Program-made: the position numbers and the translations under genes
NCBI GenBank assembly: GCA_022605955.1
Contig: JAKCOZ010000021.1
Location: 14,806,161-14,870,160, forward strand
Origin: Rallus limicola
Taxonomy: Eukaryota > Chordata > Aves > Gruiformes > Rallidae
Length of the DNA: 64,000 nucleotides
Reading direction: 5' to 3'
Notes under the pieces: model-generated
Seen by the model: only the letters and a program-made list of their open reading frames with translations
What the model was told of the DNA's origin: nothing
Database searches by the model: none
Part shown: positions 23,816-34,689 of the stretch, piece by piece
Position numbering within the stretch: the first letter of the stretch is position 1
Layout: every line of letters starts with the position of its first letter

Positions 23816-24155
23816 CTGCCACGCTCTCTCCCAGAGGTGGCTGCCTCTGCTGTGGGTGAATGATGACAGTGTATGCAGGGTGTTATGGGCACTGGGAGGC
23901 TTAACATCACTAAATAAATGTAATGAATATATATGATTTCATTTCACCGCTCCCAGATGCATTCCCACACTTGCACTTGGTGTCACTGACGTACTGTGGC
24001 CTCACTCTGTATAATCCACATGAACTCCACATGCTGCAGAGCAGAGCTGGAAAACTGGGCAGGTGGGAGCTTCAGGTGAAAGAGACCCTGGCACCATGAG
24101 CTGGCACAGTCAGACATCCCTCTGCACACCTGTCCTGAAAGCTACAGGGCTGCAG
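23816..24155. other. Unique non-coding DNA
   Basis: 340 bp between a CR1 and a simple repeat; nothing recognised. Confidence 0.4.
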
Positions 24156-24775
24156 CATCCCATCCCACCCCATCCCACCCCACCCCACAACATCCCATCT
24201 CACCCCATCCCATCCCACCCCACCCCACAACATCCCATCCCACCCCACATCATCCCATCCCACCCCATCCCATCCTACCCCATCCCACCCCATCCCATCC
24301 TACCCCATCCCACAACATCCCATCCCACCCCACCCCACATCATCCCACCCCATCCCATCCCACCCCATCCCACCCCACAACATCCCATCCCACCCCACCC
24401 CACAACATCCCATCCCATCCCACCCCACATCATACCATCCCACCCCACCCCATTCCACTCCATCCCATCCCACCCCACCCCATCCTACCCCACCCCATAT
24501 CATCCCATCCCACCTCATCCCATCCCACCCCATCCCATCCCACCCCACCCCACCATATCCCATCCCACCCCATCCCATCCCACCCCACCCCACAACATCC
24601 CATCCCATCCCACCCCACCCCATATCATCCCATCCCACCCCATCCCATCCCACCCCACCACATCCCATCCCATCCCACCATCCCACCCCACATCAACCCA
24701 TCCCATCCCACCCCACCCCACAACATCCCATCCCACCCCACCCCATATCATCCCACCCCATCCCACCCCACCCCA
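24156..24775 (+). repeat. 620-bp CCCAT/CCCAC pentanucleotide array
   Basis: The plus strand is built of CCCAT and CCCAC pentamers, with ACAACATCC and ATATCATCC variants spaced irregularly. It contains no G at all. The minus strand is GGGAT/GGGGT and can form many G-quadruplexes. The 239-codon frame here (Pro/Ser/His repeats) and the minus-strand Gly/Trp frames are artefacts of the repeat. Confidence 0.97.
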
Positions 24776-26719
24776 GCCTTGACACCTCTGTGCACACACA
24801 CGTGTGCTCATGCTGTGTGCTGCATGTGTCCTGCAGACCTGGAAACAGCAGAACAGGGCAAAGTTTCCAGACTCTCAGGAGGGACAGGGATGCTCAGTGG
24901 ATGGGTGCTGACTCCACCTTGGTGGAGGAAACTCATCTTTCAGCCCATGATGGATTTACTCCTGTGACCCAGTGAGTGGGGCTCAAAAGACTCTGCCAGA
25001 AAACAAATGAGAAAAGGCATCTTTCAGAAATTCCTGCAGGAACTTGTACCATGCAGAGCTGTGCTGGAGGGGCTGGGCAGAGAAACCCCCTTCCCAGCCT
25101 GGGTGCCAATCAGGATGTCTCCCCAGTGCTGCCTTTTGGCCATCTCCTCCCTGCTAGAGCCTGAAGTGCTCCTCAAACTTTACACACCGTTATGGCAAAG
25201 CCTTGTCAATCCACCTGCCAGCATCCAGCTTTGGCTCACATCTCTCCTTCCATCTCCAGCAGCTGCCGTGCCTGCAAGCAGCAGGTTACATCCAAAACAA
25301 ACCAGGAGCATTAAAAATGACTTTGTCCAGAAACAGAGGCATGGTGCAACTTCACACAGACTTGGCTATGTCCCTCTTGTCAAAGCCCACATCCCCCCCC
25401 CCCCCCCCCCCCAGCCTTGTCCCCTTTGGGGATGCACTTGAAGCCACTCAGGGAGCTCTGGTCCAGGTCCCCCATCCTAAACCTGAGCTTGGGAGCCCAA
25501 CACAAGCAGCATGTGCATGGGTGCAAATCATCTAAACCCACGGGGCAAGGGCTGAACCTTCTTCTCCCACCCCTCCCTTTGGCTTTCCAAAATGCACACC
25601 TCCCCCTCCCAGATATGGGGAGGGGGGTGAACATGTTTAGGGACATGGTAATTTATTGTACCCATTCATGACAAGGACAGAGCACTGCCAGTCAGAAAGC
25701 AGGGCAAGAAATGAATTAGCTGGGTTAGTTTTCTTCACTGCTTAATTGTTCCAGAGAGGCTGAGTTCTGGGGAGGGTGATGAATCATTGTTTGTGAAATA
25801 TTTCTTCCAAGAAGATGATTTGAAAAATCCATTTATAATTTATTGCAACCTCTTGCTCTCTCAGGGAACAGGCAGCCAAAGGAGGAAAGTTCTTCCCTTC
25901 CCCCCCCACACACACTCCCCTGTCTGCCTTCCCTTAGTTCATTATCACTATCATCTTGTCTCCCCTACCCTCTCCTCACCCTTTGAATATTACATCTCCT
26001 CCTGCTTGTGTGTGGAGGTGTAGCCACGCAGGGGAAGGGAAGGGGGAGGGGGGGGGTGTATGTGTGTGTGTGGGGAGGGGAAGACTGGGAAAAATCGTCA
26101 CATATTTCAGGCTGGCTCTATTTAAATGAGTTTGGGATTGTGCTTCTCTGGAGCAGATGGCCCTGGAGATAATGATGCCTGAGCAGCGGAGGCTGGAGCC
26201 CCTCTCTCCTGTTGCCATGGCAGGCCACGGGGCTGAAATGGATTCTGCTTATTAAATTTGTGAAGCTCTTGTGTACTCAGGATGAATGGTGTTCAGTCAT
26301 AAAGAGGCCCAACCTCCTAATGTCACTGGATAGTTTTATCTTGGAAAGCCAGGCACTCTAACTCCGCCAGACGAGGGTCTCATTAACCTATTAACAGCAG
26401 CCCTGGAGGAGTTCAACCCACAGGGGCTTTCAACAGGGAGAGCAGGGTGTTTCCAGGAGCGTGCCAAACGCCAGCCCTCCTCATGGCACAGAACCCCAGG
26501 GGGAGGGTGGGCGATGGGCTCCTCGTGGCACGTGGGGACCTACCCCCTCTCCCCCCCCATCACTCCCACATGGGTTTGTTCAGGACTTGACACAACTAGA
26601 GCCCAGCAGAGGCTCCAGCACCACTGTGCATGTTAACAGGAGCTTGGGATTCACAGGGACACTGATCCCCCATATAACCTCTGCTTTTTCAAACGAGGTG
26701 AAATAGATTGACAACATGG
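24776..26719. other. Unique non-coding DNA, poly-C run and possible conserved block
   Basis: C20 lies at 25393-25412 and a TG-rich stretch at 26054-26071. The part 26100-26410 is high-complexity, with words such as TTATTAAATTTG and CATTAACCTATTAAC, and may be a conserved element. It contains the RFX-like site listed separately. Confidence 0.35.
26211..26224 (+). promoter_or_regulatory. RFX X-box-like site
   Basis: GTTGCCATGGCAGG matches the palindromic X-box GTTGCCATGGCAAC at 12 of 14 positions. RFX factors bind such sites in ciliary and neural genes. A single motif match is weak evidence. Confidence 0.25.
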
Positions 26720-27119
26720 AGCTGGGCTGGAGCAGCCTGGAGAAGAGAAGGCTGTGGGGGGACCTCATTGCAGCCTGCCAGTCCCTGAAGGGAGCAGAGG
26801 AACAGGAGGGGAATCAGCTTGTTCAAGGGCAGAGCCTGGCAGGACAAGGGGGCTGGAGTGAAGCTGGAGGAGGGAAGGGTTAAATTGGATCTTAGGGGGA
26901 AGTTCTTTGCAGAGAGAGTGGGGAGGGGCTGGCAGGGGCTGCCCAGAGAGGGGGTGGGTGCCCCGTCCCTGGGGGTGTTGAAGGCCAGGTTGGCTGGGGC
27001 CCTGGGCACCCTTGTGTAGCTCCAGGCCTGGAGGTTGGTGTCCCTGCCTGTGGCAGGGGGTTGGAGCTCTGTGATCCTTGGGGTCCCTTCCAACCCAGAC
27101 CAGTCTATGATTCTATGAT
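26720..27119 (+). mobile_element. CR1 LINE 3' fragment (family B), 5' part of a composite
   Basis: Plus orientation, 5'-truncated at about 26720, ending in ctatgattctatgat at about 27119. It is followed by a 190-bp spacer also found, inverted, at 33334-33523 next to another family B copy. That copy extends further 5'. Confidence 0.92.
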
Positions 27120-27309
27120 GTGCCTGGGATTTGCAGATCCATAGGGACTGTTCCCTATGGGCATCAGCTGTCCAGGTGAGAACAGCAGGAGGAAGAAGAG
27201 CAGGCTGCTTCCTCCAAAATCCTTTACCAAACCATAGTGGTGATGGGCTCCAGAGGTTCCTGCATTAGCCACAAAGTCAGTTTTGAGGGATGTTTTTCTG
27301 CCATGAATT
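27120..27309 (-). repeat. 190-bp spacer, inverted duplicate of 33334-33523
   Basis: Non-CR1 sequence lying 3' of the CR1 at 26720-27119 and 5' of the hairpin CR1. Read on the minus strand it matches 33334-33523 over its whole length with only a few substitutions. The two carry a matching short open frame (…ANAGTSGAHHHYGLVKD…), which I attribute to recent duplication, not to selection. Confidence 0.9.
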
Positions 27310-27504
27310 GGATGGGGCCCTTGGCAATCCCCTGCCACAGGCAGGGACACCAACCTCCAGGCCTGGAGGTTGGTGTCCCTGCCTGTGGCAGGGGGTTGCC
27401 CAGGCCTGGAGGTTGGTGTCCCTGCCTGTGGCAGGGGGTTGGAGCTCTTTGACCCTTGGGGTCCCTCCCAACCCAGACCAGTCTGGGATTCTATAATTCT
27501 ATGA
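27310..27504 (+). mobile_element. CR1 3' end variant with inverted 43-bp unit (hairpin CR1)
   Basis: The CR1 3' block contains a near-perfect palindrome: arms 27325-27361 and 27362-27398 (37 bp each, one mismatch, no loop). A second direct copy of the 43-bp unit follows at 27399-27441, then the normal CR1 3' end and tail to about 27504. The same inverted-then-direct arrangement occurs at 59952-60154. An ordinary family B copy has one unit, preceded by a 'gagctacacaagggtgccc' type sequence (reverse strand) where the inverted unit lies here. Confidence 0.92.
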
Positions 27505-29312
27505 CACTGCCTTGGAGTCACAGCCAGGACTTGGTAGGACAGAGAGATCATGGTTCAGAGCAGAGATTGTGGGAGGAGAAAACTGGAAGATTTGAGACAT
27601 AGAGAACAAATTTCTTTTAAAAAAAACAGAAAGGAACACACCAAAGAAAGAATAAAATCAAAGCTAATATTGGCACACATTTCTTCTTCCCTGACTTTCC
27701 TGCAGGACCAGTCCTGGTCAATGCTCACACAGCAACAGCATTCCTCAGAGGCTGAAGACATCACAGATTAACTAGAGCAGGTGAAAAGGCTTTGCCTGAA
27801 AACTTTCTTTCTACAGAAAATTACGGGCTTTGATTCAAGCAAATATTTCTGTGGCTGTTCCTGACACAACAGAGACATCTGACTTTCTCCAGAGCACTAG
27901 AAATGGATGTTCCTCCTGCTCACCCTTCCACCCAGTTTTGCTTCAAAAGCCATGGTAAAACTTAAAATAAAGAACTACAACTTCTTTTTCTTGGTAAAAA
28001 AAAGCCAGTTTCCTGATGATTGGAGGTGTGGCAGAGCTGGGATTTTGTTTTCCACCCTACTTCTTTGCGGAGCCACCTTGCAGGGACACGCCAATGGGTG
28101 TGAAGAATGGGGATTTGATATGCAGTGAGACAACACATGCTACATTATACTGCAGTTAACTTTGATTAACCAGAGGTTGGTAAAACAGCACTGCACTATA
28201 TTTAGTTTCCCATCACTTTTTTTTTTTACATGTTATTATGCAAATATTTGCCTGAGCCTTATTGCAAATGCAACCCAACTCTTGTTTTCTTCCCTTCTTG
28301 AGGGGGAATCTGCATGGTCAACAAAAGCCTGGGTGGTTTCCCTGCTCTCCAGCCAACCTTCTGGCATGAAATGATCCCATCAAAAGATTCTGAGTGGTGG
28401 ACTGGGTTTTTTTTTATTTCCACCAGGACTGACATGGAGGTGAGGACTGCTTGCTTTGGAGCAAGCCTTCCCTCTCCATGAGTAGAGGTCAGAGACCAAA
28501 CACCTTCATATAGCTCCATGGTGAGCTTGGGGTGGCCTGTAGCTGTAAAGCTGGTGGGAGATTTTTTTCTGAGGGAAATATTTTCCACTCCTCATTGGAA
28601 AATTTCTGATGAAACGATTTGTTGGAAAGGGAAACAATTCATGGACCTGGAATTAGGGTTGCAGGTCCTCCTCCTTCCACAAGAGGTGAGCAGGGAGCTT
28701 GGCTTCTTTGAGGCTTGAGGCATCTTGACAAATAAATGCAGTCTCATGCAGAAGGAGCTGGAAAGGATCTAAAAATGCCTCCTTGGCTTCTGAACACCTC
28801 ATCACAACTCCACAAAAGACAGTCACTGCACAGGGGTTGGTGCAAATAATCACCCACACTGTGCAAAGATCACCCTGGCCCTCTGTAAATGAAGCACAGA
28901 AGTCAGATCCAGCCAAATTTCTTGGCATTCAGTTGTCCCAGAGGTTAATATTCTTAATGAGAGTGTGACAAAAGGATTGTTCACCAGAATTTTGTTCTCC
29001 TGGCAAAGCCAACTGGATATTTGGGCTTACCAGTCCTGTTTGTTTCAGTGAGTGCTTGGTATCTACATCCTGCACTTGGCTTTGAAAATCGTGGTCTCCT
29101 CCAGGGACTCTGGACATCTCCTCTGTCAGCTGCTGGCCTCAGAGCAACTTCTGCAGCACACACATCTTTAAGCTGAGATGATATGAAACCCAACCCTAGC
29201 TCAGTATCAGCTATTTAGAAGGCTCTGCAGACCAGAGGAGCCAAAACACATGTCCAGATTTTCACAGAGCTCTCAAGATACAGTGCCAGCAGTGCTGAGT
29301 GGATGCAATGCT
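27505..29312. other. Unique non-coding DNA, about 1.8 kb
   Basis: No transposon, RNA gene or exon recognised. Confidence 0.4.
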
Positions 29313-29852
29313 AAAATCACAGCATCCCAGGATCCCAGGGGTTGGAAGGGCCCTGGAGAGCTCCTGGGGTCCAACCCCCTGCCAAAGCAGCTCCCCAGCT
29401 CATCTTGCACAGGGCGGCGTCCAGACGGGGCTGGAATCTCTCCAGAGATGGAGACTCCACACCCCCCTGGGCAGCCTGGCCCAGGGCTCCCTCACCCTCA
29501 CTGGGCAAAAGTTCTTCCCCACGTTGCTGGGCAACTCCCTCTGCTCGAACTTGCAGCCATTGCCCCTTGTCCTGTCCCCACAGACACTGACAAGGGGCTG
29601 CCCATGTCCCCCTGCATCCCATCCTTCAGCTAGTGAGAAACATTCATCAGGTCCCCCCTTAGTCTTCTTCTCTCCAGGCTGAACAGCCCCAGCTCCCTCA
29701 GCCTTTCCTCACAGGGGAGATGCTCCAGGCCCTTCAGCATCTCCACAGCCTCCTCTGGACTCTCTCCAGGAGATCCCTGGCTGGTTGATCCCAGGGAGCC
29801 CAGCACTGGACACAACACTCCAGGTGGGGCCTGAGCAGGGCAGAGCAGAGGG
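29313..29852 (-). mobile_element. CR1 LINE 3' fragment (family A), about 540 bp
   Basis: Minus orientation, tail at the left, 5'-truncated at about 29852. Shares the family A frameshift at the LERVQRR block and the stop after the GDLMNVSH position. Near-identical to the copies at 55735 and 62615 over their common length. Confidence 0.93.
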
Positions 29853-31223
29853 AGAAGAGGCTGGTTGTAAGTGCTGGTAAGGTGTTTATGCATCTACTCC
29901 TTTCCAGCTGTGTCCCCCAGCAGCTCTCCAGAGCTGGGCTGGCCACCAGTGCCCGAGCTGGGCTGGAAGCCAGCTTCATGGACGGGTTGGGTGTTAGTGT
30001 GCCTAAGCCTGCTCTGCGTCCGTATAGATGTAGCCTGCAAGACTTATCCGGGGTCACCTTGGGAGGCTGAGTGAGAGCAGAGGGCTGGAGCCAGGTCTCC
30101 TTCCAGCCTGGGGTGTTGCTCCCACCCCGGACCTGCTGCCCCCTTTTGTTCTGAAATCCCCATCAATAGGGAGGGGTGAAGGAGAGGACAAGCAAACTGC
30201 TTCTGGGGCAGCTGCCTAGAGCGCAGAGCATAGAAAAGGGATTAGCTGTGTCTTCAAAATGCAAATCCCCCTGACACACTCCCAGGCACTCCTGGAGCCC
30301 CTTGCCCAGCCCTGACTTAGAGCTTTTACACAGGCACAGGCTTGCCAACTTAATGTCAGAGGTATGGCCACTGGTGAATTAAAACAGAGCCTACAAATGA
30401 AAAGCTGATTAGCAGGAATTAGAAGGACACTGAGATGAAGAGGCCACGGTGATGTAGGAAGGCTCCCAGCCCTTACCTTGGGTTTGTAGCATCACCACCT
30501 CCTCCTCACCTCCAGAGAGCCTTTGCCATGTCCTAATCCCCTTGCACAGAGACTGCACCAAGTACACAGACCCACAAGAAGAAGAGGGGACCGTAGCAGG
30601 ACCTACAGGAGGTGACTATGTGCAACAGGAAGGTTCTCTATTGCCATGAGGGGAATTTTTCAAGGATTGGTGGAGAAAATTAACTGAGAGGTTTTCACGT
30701 GTGCTGGACCATACAGGAGCTGTCAAACAGTACCTGCAAAGCTTGCTCAAAGGGTGGGTAAAGCTACATAGCACATTGCAACCACTACAGCATCAGCATC
30801 TCTCTTACAGCCCAGGTCTTCACACTCCTACCCTGCAATCAGCATTTCCCAAAACTGGGAATTCATTAAACTGGGAGCTTTGGGTTGTCACATCATCATT
30901 GTCTCTCAAGACCTGATTACCCATCAGGCAGACTAAGCAAACAGGTGCTCTTGGGCCAACCTAACAGGAGGTGGGGTGGCCAATGAAGACCGTCAGCAAA
31001 GCTGCTGATGTCTGAGCAGTTCACAGCTCACACAAAGCCATGTGAGAGCTGGAGATCCCTTTCCCTGATCCCCAGAATGGGCTGAAAGTCAAATGGTCCA
31101 AAAGGGCAATCATGGATTGTGGGAAGGGAAGGTGGCAGTGACTTCACATCAATGTTATTTATTTCATTCCTCTCTCCAGCACCTCTTGCTATAACACTGT
31201 TCAGGAGAAGGCTGCCAGAGGCT
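29853..31223. other. Unique non-coding DNA
   Basis: Nothing recognised. Confidence 0.4.
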
Positions 31224-31336
31224 GGATCATGGAATCATAGACTGGGCTGGGTTGGGAGGGACCCCAGGGGTCACAGAGCTCCAACCCTCCTGCCACAGGC
31301 AGGGACACCAACCTCCAGGCCTGGAGCTACACAAGG
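31224..31336 (-). mobile_element. CR1 3' tail module of a CR1-spacer-CR1 composite
   Basis: About 113 bp of family B 3' end (minus orientation), cut off at 31336 inside the 'gagctacacaagg' sequence. The same cut-off is seen at about 59710. Confidence 0.9.
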
Positions 31337-31510
31337 TGTAGATGTGACTTTGAATTGCTCTCTTGGTGCAGGGATCCAATCCAGCTAAGCTCTACCAGCA
31401 GAAGATATTTAACATTGCAGACATTGACTCTACCCAACTCTGCAGCACCCCAGGAAAGCTGGAGCATCCAGGAGCTACAAAATACAGGTCACTGGTAGCT
31501 GCTGAGCTCA
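31337..31510 (-). repeat. Spacer shared with 59711-59887
   Basis: About 175 bp of non-CR1 sequence between two CR1 ends. It matches 59711-59887 nearly throughout in the same orientation, with a few substitutions and a small indel near 31369. Confidence 0.9.
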
Positions 31511-31825
31511 GATCATAGGGTCATAGATCATAGACTGGGCTGGGTTGGGAGGGACCCCAAGGGTCACAGAGCTCCAACCCCCTGCCACAGGCAGGGACAC
31601 CAACCTCCAGGCCTGGAGCTACACAAGGGTGCCCAGGGCCCCAGCCAACCTGGCCTTCAACACCCCCAGGGACAGGGCACCCACCCCCTCTTCTGGGCAG
31701 CCCCTTCCAGCCCCTCACCACTCTCTCTGCAAAGAACTTGCCCTAAGATCCAATTTAACCCTTCCCTCCTCCAGCTTCACTCCAGCCCCCTTGTCCTGCC
31801 AGGCTCTGCCCTTGAACAAGCTGAT
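31511..31825 (-). mobile_element. CR1 family B fragment, 5' module of the composite
   Basis: Minus orientation; 3' end with 'gatcatagggtcatagatcatagac' type tail (imperfect octamers) at the left; 5'-truncated at about 31825. The matching module at 59888 is truncated elsewhere (about 60297) and carries the 43-bp array. Confidence 0.92.
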
Positions 31826-33333
31826 GCAGGAGTGCAGCAGGTGGGCTGGTGCCAGCACAGGGAACTGGAGGAGCAAGCAGGAGACGCTGAGATTGGTGAT
31901 CAAAGACACCCTGTATTTCCTGACACAGCCAGTTTCATGCCTGAGGATTTGTGAGGCAAACAGGGGAACGCTGCTTCAGAAACATTGGCAAAGGCAAGTT
32001 TAAAGCACAGGATGAAGCTCAGTCTTTTCCCTCCCTTTGTTCCTAAACAACCAATTTGGACCCAGAGATTTCCCTCCCTTGCAGAACGCCTCTTGTGCCT
32101 TCCCAAAGTGGGATGTACCCAGGAGCAGTTTTGGAAATTGAAGAGAAACACTTCAGTCAGGAAGCAAGCTTAACTTCACAGGGGAAACAAGGACAGCATT
32201 AACCCAGCCTTCTTGAAGTAACGTTTTGGCTTGCCTGTTCAAAAATAAATTACTGGCTAAGGAAGGAAAAAGGAATCACTTTGCTGTGATAATTGCAAAG
32301 CACACAAAAAAGGGATTTTTTTTTATATAGATTTTTTTTTTTTTGCCTGACTTACATTTAAAGAATGTCTCAGCTTTTACCAAACACAGCCTTGGTTACC
32401 AACAGAAAGCAAGCACTGAAATATGCAAATATTTAAAAACTAGCAAGCAAATCCCTGGAGAAGGAACAAAAAATGAAGCAGGGGGAAGGGGTGCCAGTAG
32501 ATAGAGAGATATTGCAGGCTAGGAGCTGCTTTTCTGAAGCCTTTTGGCAGTTTTAGCCAGGGGCAGCCCAGGAAAGCAATGGCATGAAGGCATCCTCCAA
32601 GGTCCAGCTCTCAAGCCATCCTCTGCCCACTTGAACCACAGAAGCGCATCGCTGCCGTGCAGGCTGTGATGTCTGCAGCAGCCTCAGCCCGTCCTCACAC
32701 GCACTCCAAGCAGGATATTTAAATGCTCTTTAGGCTTCAGTAGCGACACTACAAAGAAGGGACAACTCACACCTCTCAGCTCTTTCCCAGCCCGGCTGAA
32801 AACCAAGCAGATACTCCAGCTCTTCTTTTGCACCTGCCTGCCATCGGAGGGGAGGTTGCAAATCGTGACACCTGGAGATTCCACCTTCTACATCAAAGCA
32901 AGCCCCAAATTCCAAATCGTTCATCCTTGTGACTTTGCTTGCCCTTGGTGACAAACTCTGTGTCGAGGGACTGGTCACCCTCCACCCAAGGAAGGATAAG
33001 GACCATCTGTGACGTGGCCTTGCTCAGGGAACACAGCTGCTTGGGGGGGGGTTTAACCCACTTTCCTTGCTTGCAAGATGCTCTCAGTTAACATGTGCTA
33101 CCAGTTACACCAAGACCATTTCCATTCCCAAAATGCTTTATAGGTACTCACCATTGGGTTCTGTTGGGTGGTGACACCCATTCCGTTGGGTGCTGACATC
33201 CATTGTAAACGGGAGGGGCCAGGAGACTTCAGGAGAGTCAGAAGGAATTATTCCTTTGTGAATCATTCCTGGAGCTGGGAAGGAATCTGCTGGTGTGAGA
33301 AAAAAATATGCAAATTCAGAAAACGACTAGAGA
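31826..33333. other. Unique non-coding DNA
   Basis: No repeat or exon recognised. T-rich stretch at 32316-32345. Confidence 0.4.
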
Positions 33334-33523
33334 AATTCATGGCAGAAAAACATCCCTCAAAACTGACTTTGTGGCTAATGCAGGAACCTCTGGAGCCCAT
33401 CACCACTATGGTTTGGTAAAGGACTTTGGAGGAAGCATCCTGCTCTTCCTCCTCCTGCTGTTCTCACCTGTACAGCTGATGCCCATAGGGAACAGTCCCT
33501 ATGGATCTGCAAATCCCAGGCAC
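33334..33523 (+). repeat. 190-bp 3' flank of CR1, inverted duplicate of 27120-27309
   Basis: Lies on the 3' side of the minus-oriented CR1 at 33524-33997. Similarity to the 27-kb locus stops at 33334, where this locus runs into unrelated unique DNA. The 27-kb locus runs into a CR1 hairpin module instead. Confidence 0.88.
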
Positions 33524-33997
33524 ATCATAGAAACATAGACTGGTCTGGGTTGGGAGGGACCCCAAGGGTCACGGAGCTCCAACCCAAGGATCAGAGAGAC
33601 ACCAACCTCCAGGCCTGGAGCTACACAAGGGTGCCCAGGGCCCCAGCCAGCCTGGCCTTCAACACCCCCAGGGACGGGGCACCCACCCCCTCTCTGGGCA
33701 GCTCCTGCCAGCCCCTCACCACTCTCTCTGCAAAGAACTTCCCCCTGAGATCCAATTTAACCCTTCCCTCCTCCAGCTTCACTCCAGCCCCCTTGTCCTG
33801 CCAGGCTCTGCCCTTGAACAAGCTGATTCCCCTCCTGTTCCTCTGCTCCCTTCAGGGACTGGCAGGCTGCAATGAGGTCCCCCCACAGCCTTCTCTTCTC
33901 CAGGCTGACCCAGCCCAGCTCCCTCAGCCTCTCTCCAGAGGGGAGCTGCTCCAGCCCTCTGAGCATCCTTAGTGGCTCCTCTGACCCCTCTCCAACA
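33524..33997 (-). mobile_element. CR1 LINE 3' fragment (family B), about 470 bp
   Basis: Minus orientation, 5'-truncated near 33997. A small rearrangement near 33583-33600 replaces part of the 'ctgccacaggcaggg' block. Longer on the 5' side than its partner at 26720-27119, so it could be the parent of that pair. Confidence 0.92.
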
Positions 33998-34689
33998 TCC
34001 CACCCTCCCCATCCCACAGCCAGTGTCCCATTGGTGTCGATGGCACCAGGGAGCCTCGACCGAGGTAGGTGTGTGACAGAGATGGGTGGCAGAGGTGGGT
34101 GGCAGAGGTGGGTGGGTGGGTGTGCATGCGTGTGAACTCCAGGAGCTGGGTGTATTTTCTTCCCTGCACGCTGACACGGCTCAGCTTTTGTTTCCTGAGT
34201 AAATAGAAAAGCCACGGTGGCAGGAAGGAGAAAGGCAAGGCAGGGCTGGGGCAGGCAGCGCCTGTTTACAATGACAAAGGGTTCTGCCACACTTCGGGGA
34301 GGAAATTTTCTCTTCCAGACTTCAGGCCTCATTAAGTGAGTGGGCAAAGCTAATAGGCTTTGTGTGTGAACGGCCCCAGCCTTGCAAGGTCCAGCTGTCA
34401 CTGGGGCGAATGTCAAAAATAACAGCGGGCTCAGCCATTCTCCACCCAGCTTTGGGCTTTAAAATTTAGCTTTGAAAAAGGGGGAGGAGCAGGGCAGTGA
34501 AAAGTAGCAAGCAATTAATGGGAGACAAAAGCAAATGGACCCGCAAGGGCTGATTGCAGGAAGGGGAGGTGGGGGGGGGAAAAAGACCCCTGGAGCTGGG
34601 CTGGAGGGTTGGTGGGGAAGAAATAGGCTGATGAGCCCCCCCCCCTCCACCTTGTCAAACAGAAACTCATTGCTGTGATAAATGCATCG
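33998..34689. other. Unique DNA with GGTGGCAGAGG short tandem repeats and a possible conserved block
   Basis: 34080-34115 holds two to three imperfect copies of GGTGGCAGAGGTGG. 34260-34440 is high-complexity and could be a conserved non-coding element. No exon is recognised. Confidence 0.35.

Noticed and set aside
24063..24782. 239-codon Ser/His/Pro repeat protein and Gly/Trp-rich minus frames
   Set aside because: Translation of the CCCAT/CCCAC array in all frames; not a gene.
33308..33538. Matching open frame at 27105-27551 (minus) and 33308-33538 (plus), which looks like a conserved protein
   Set aside because: The similarity comes from the inverted 190-bp duplicate beside CR1. Nucleotide identity is as high as protein identity, and the frame runs into the CR1 tail.
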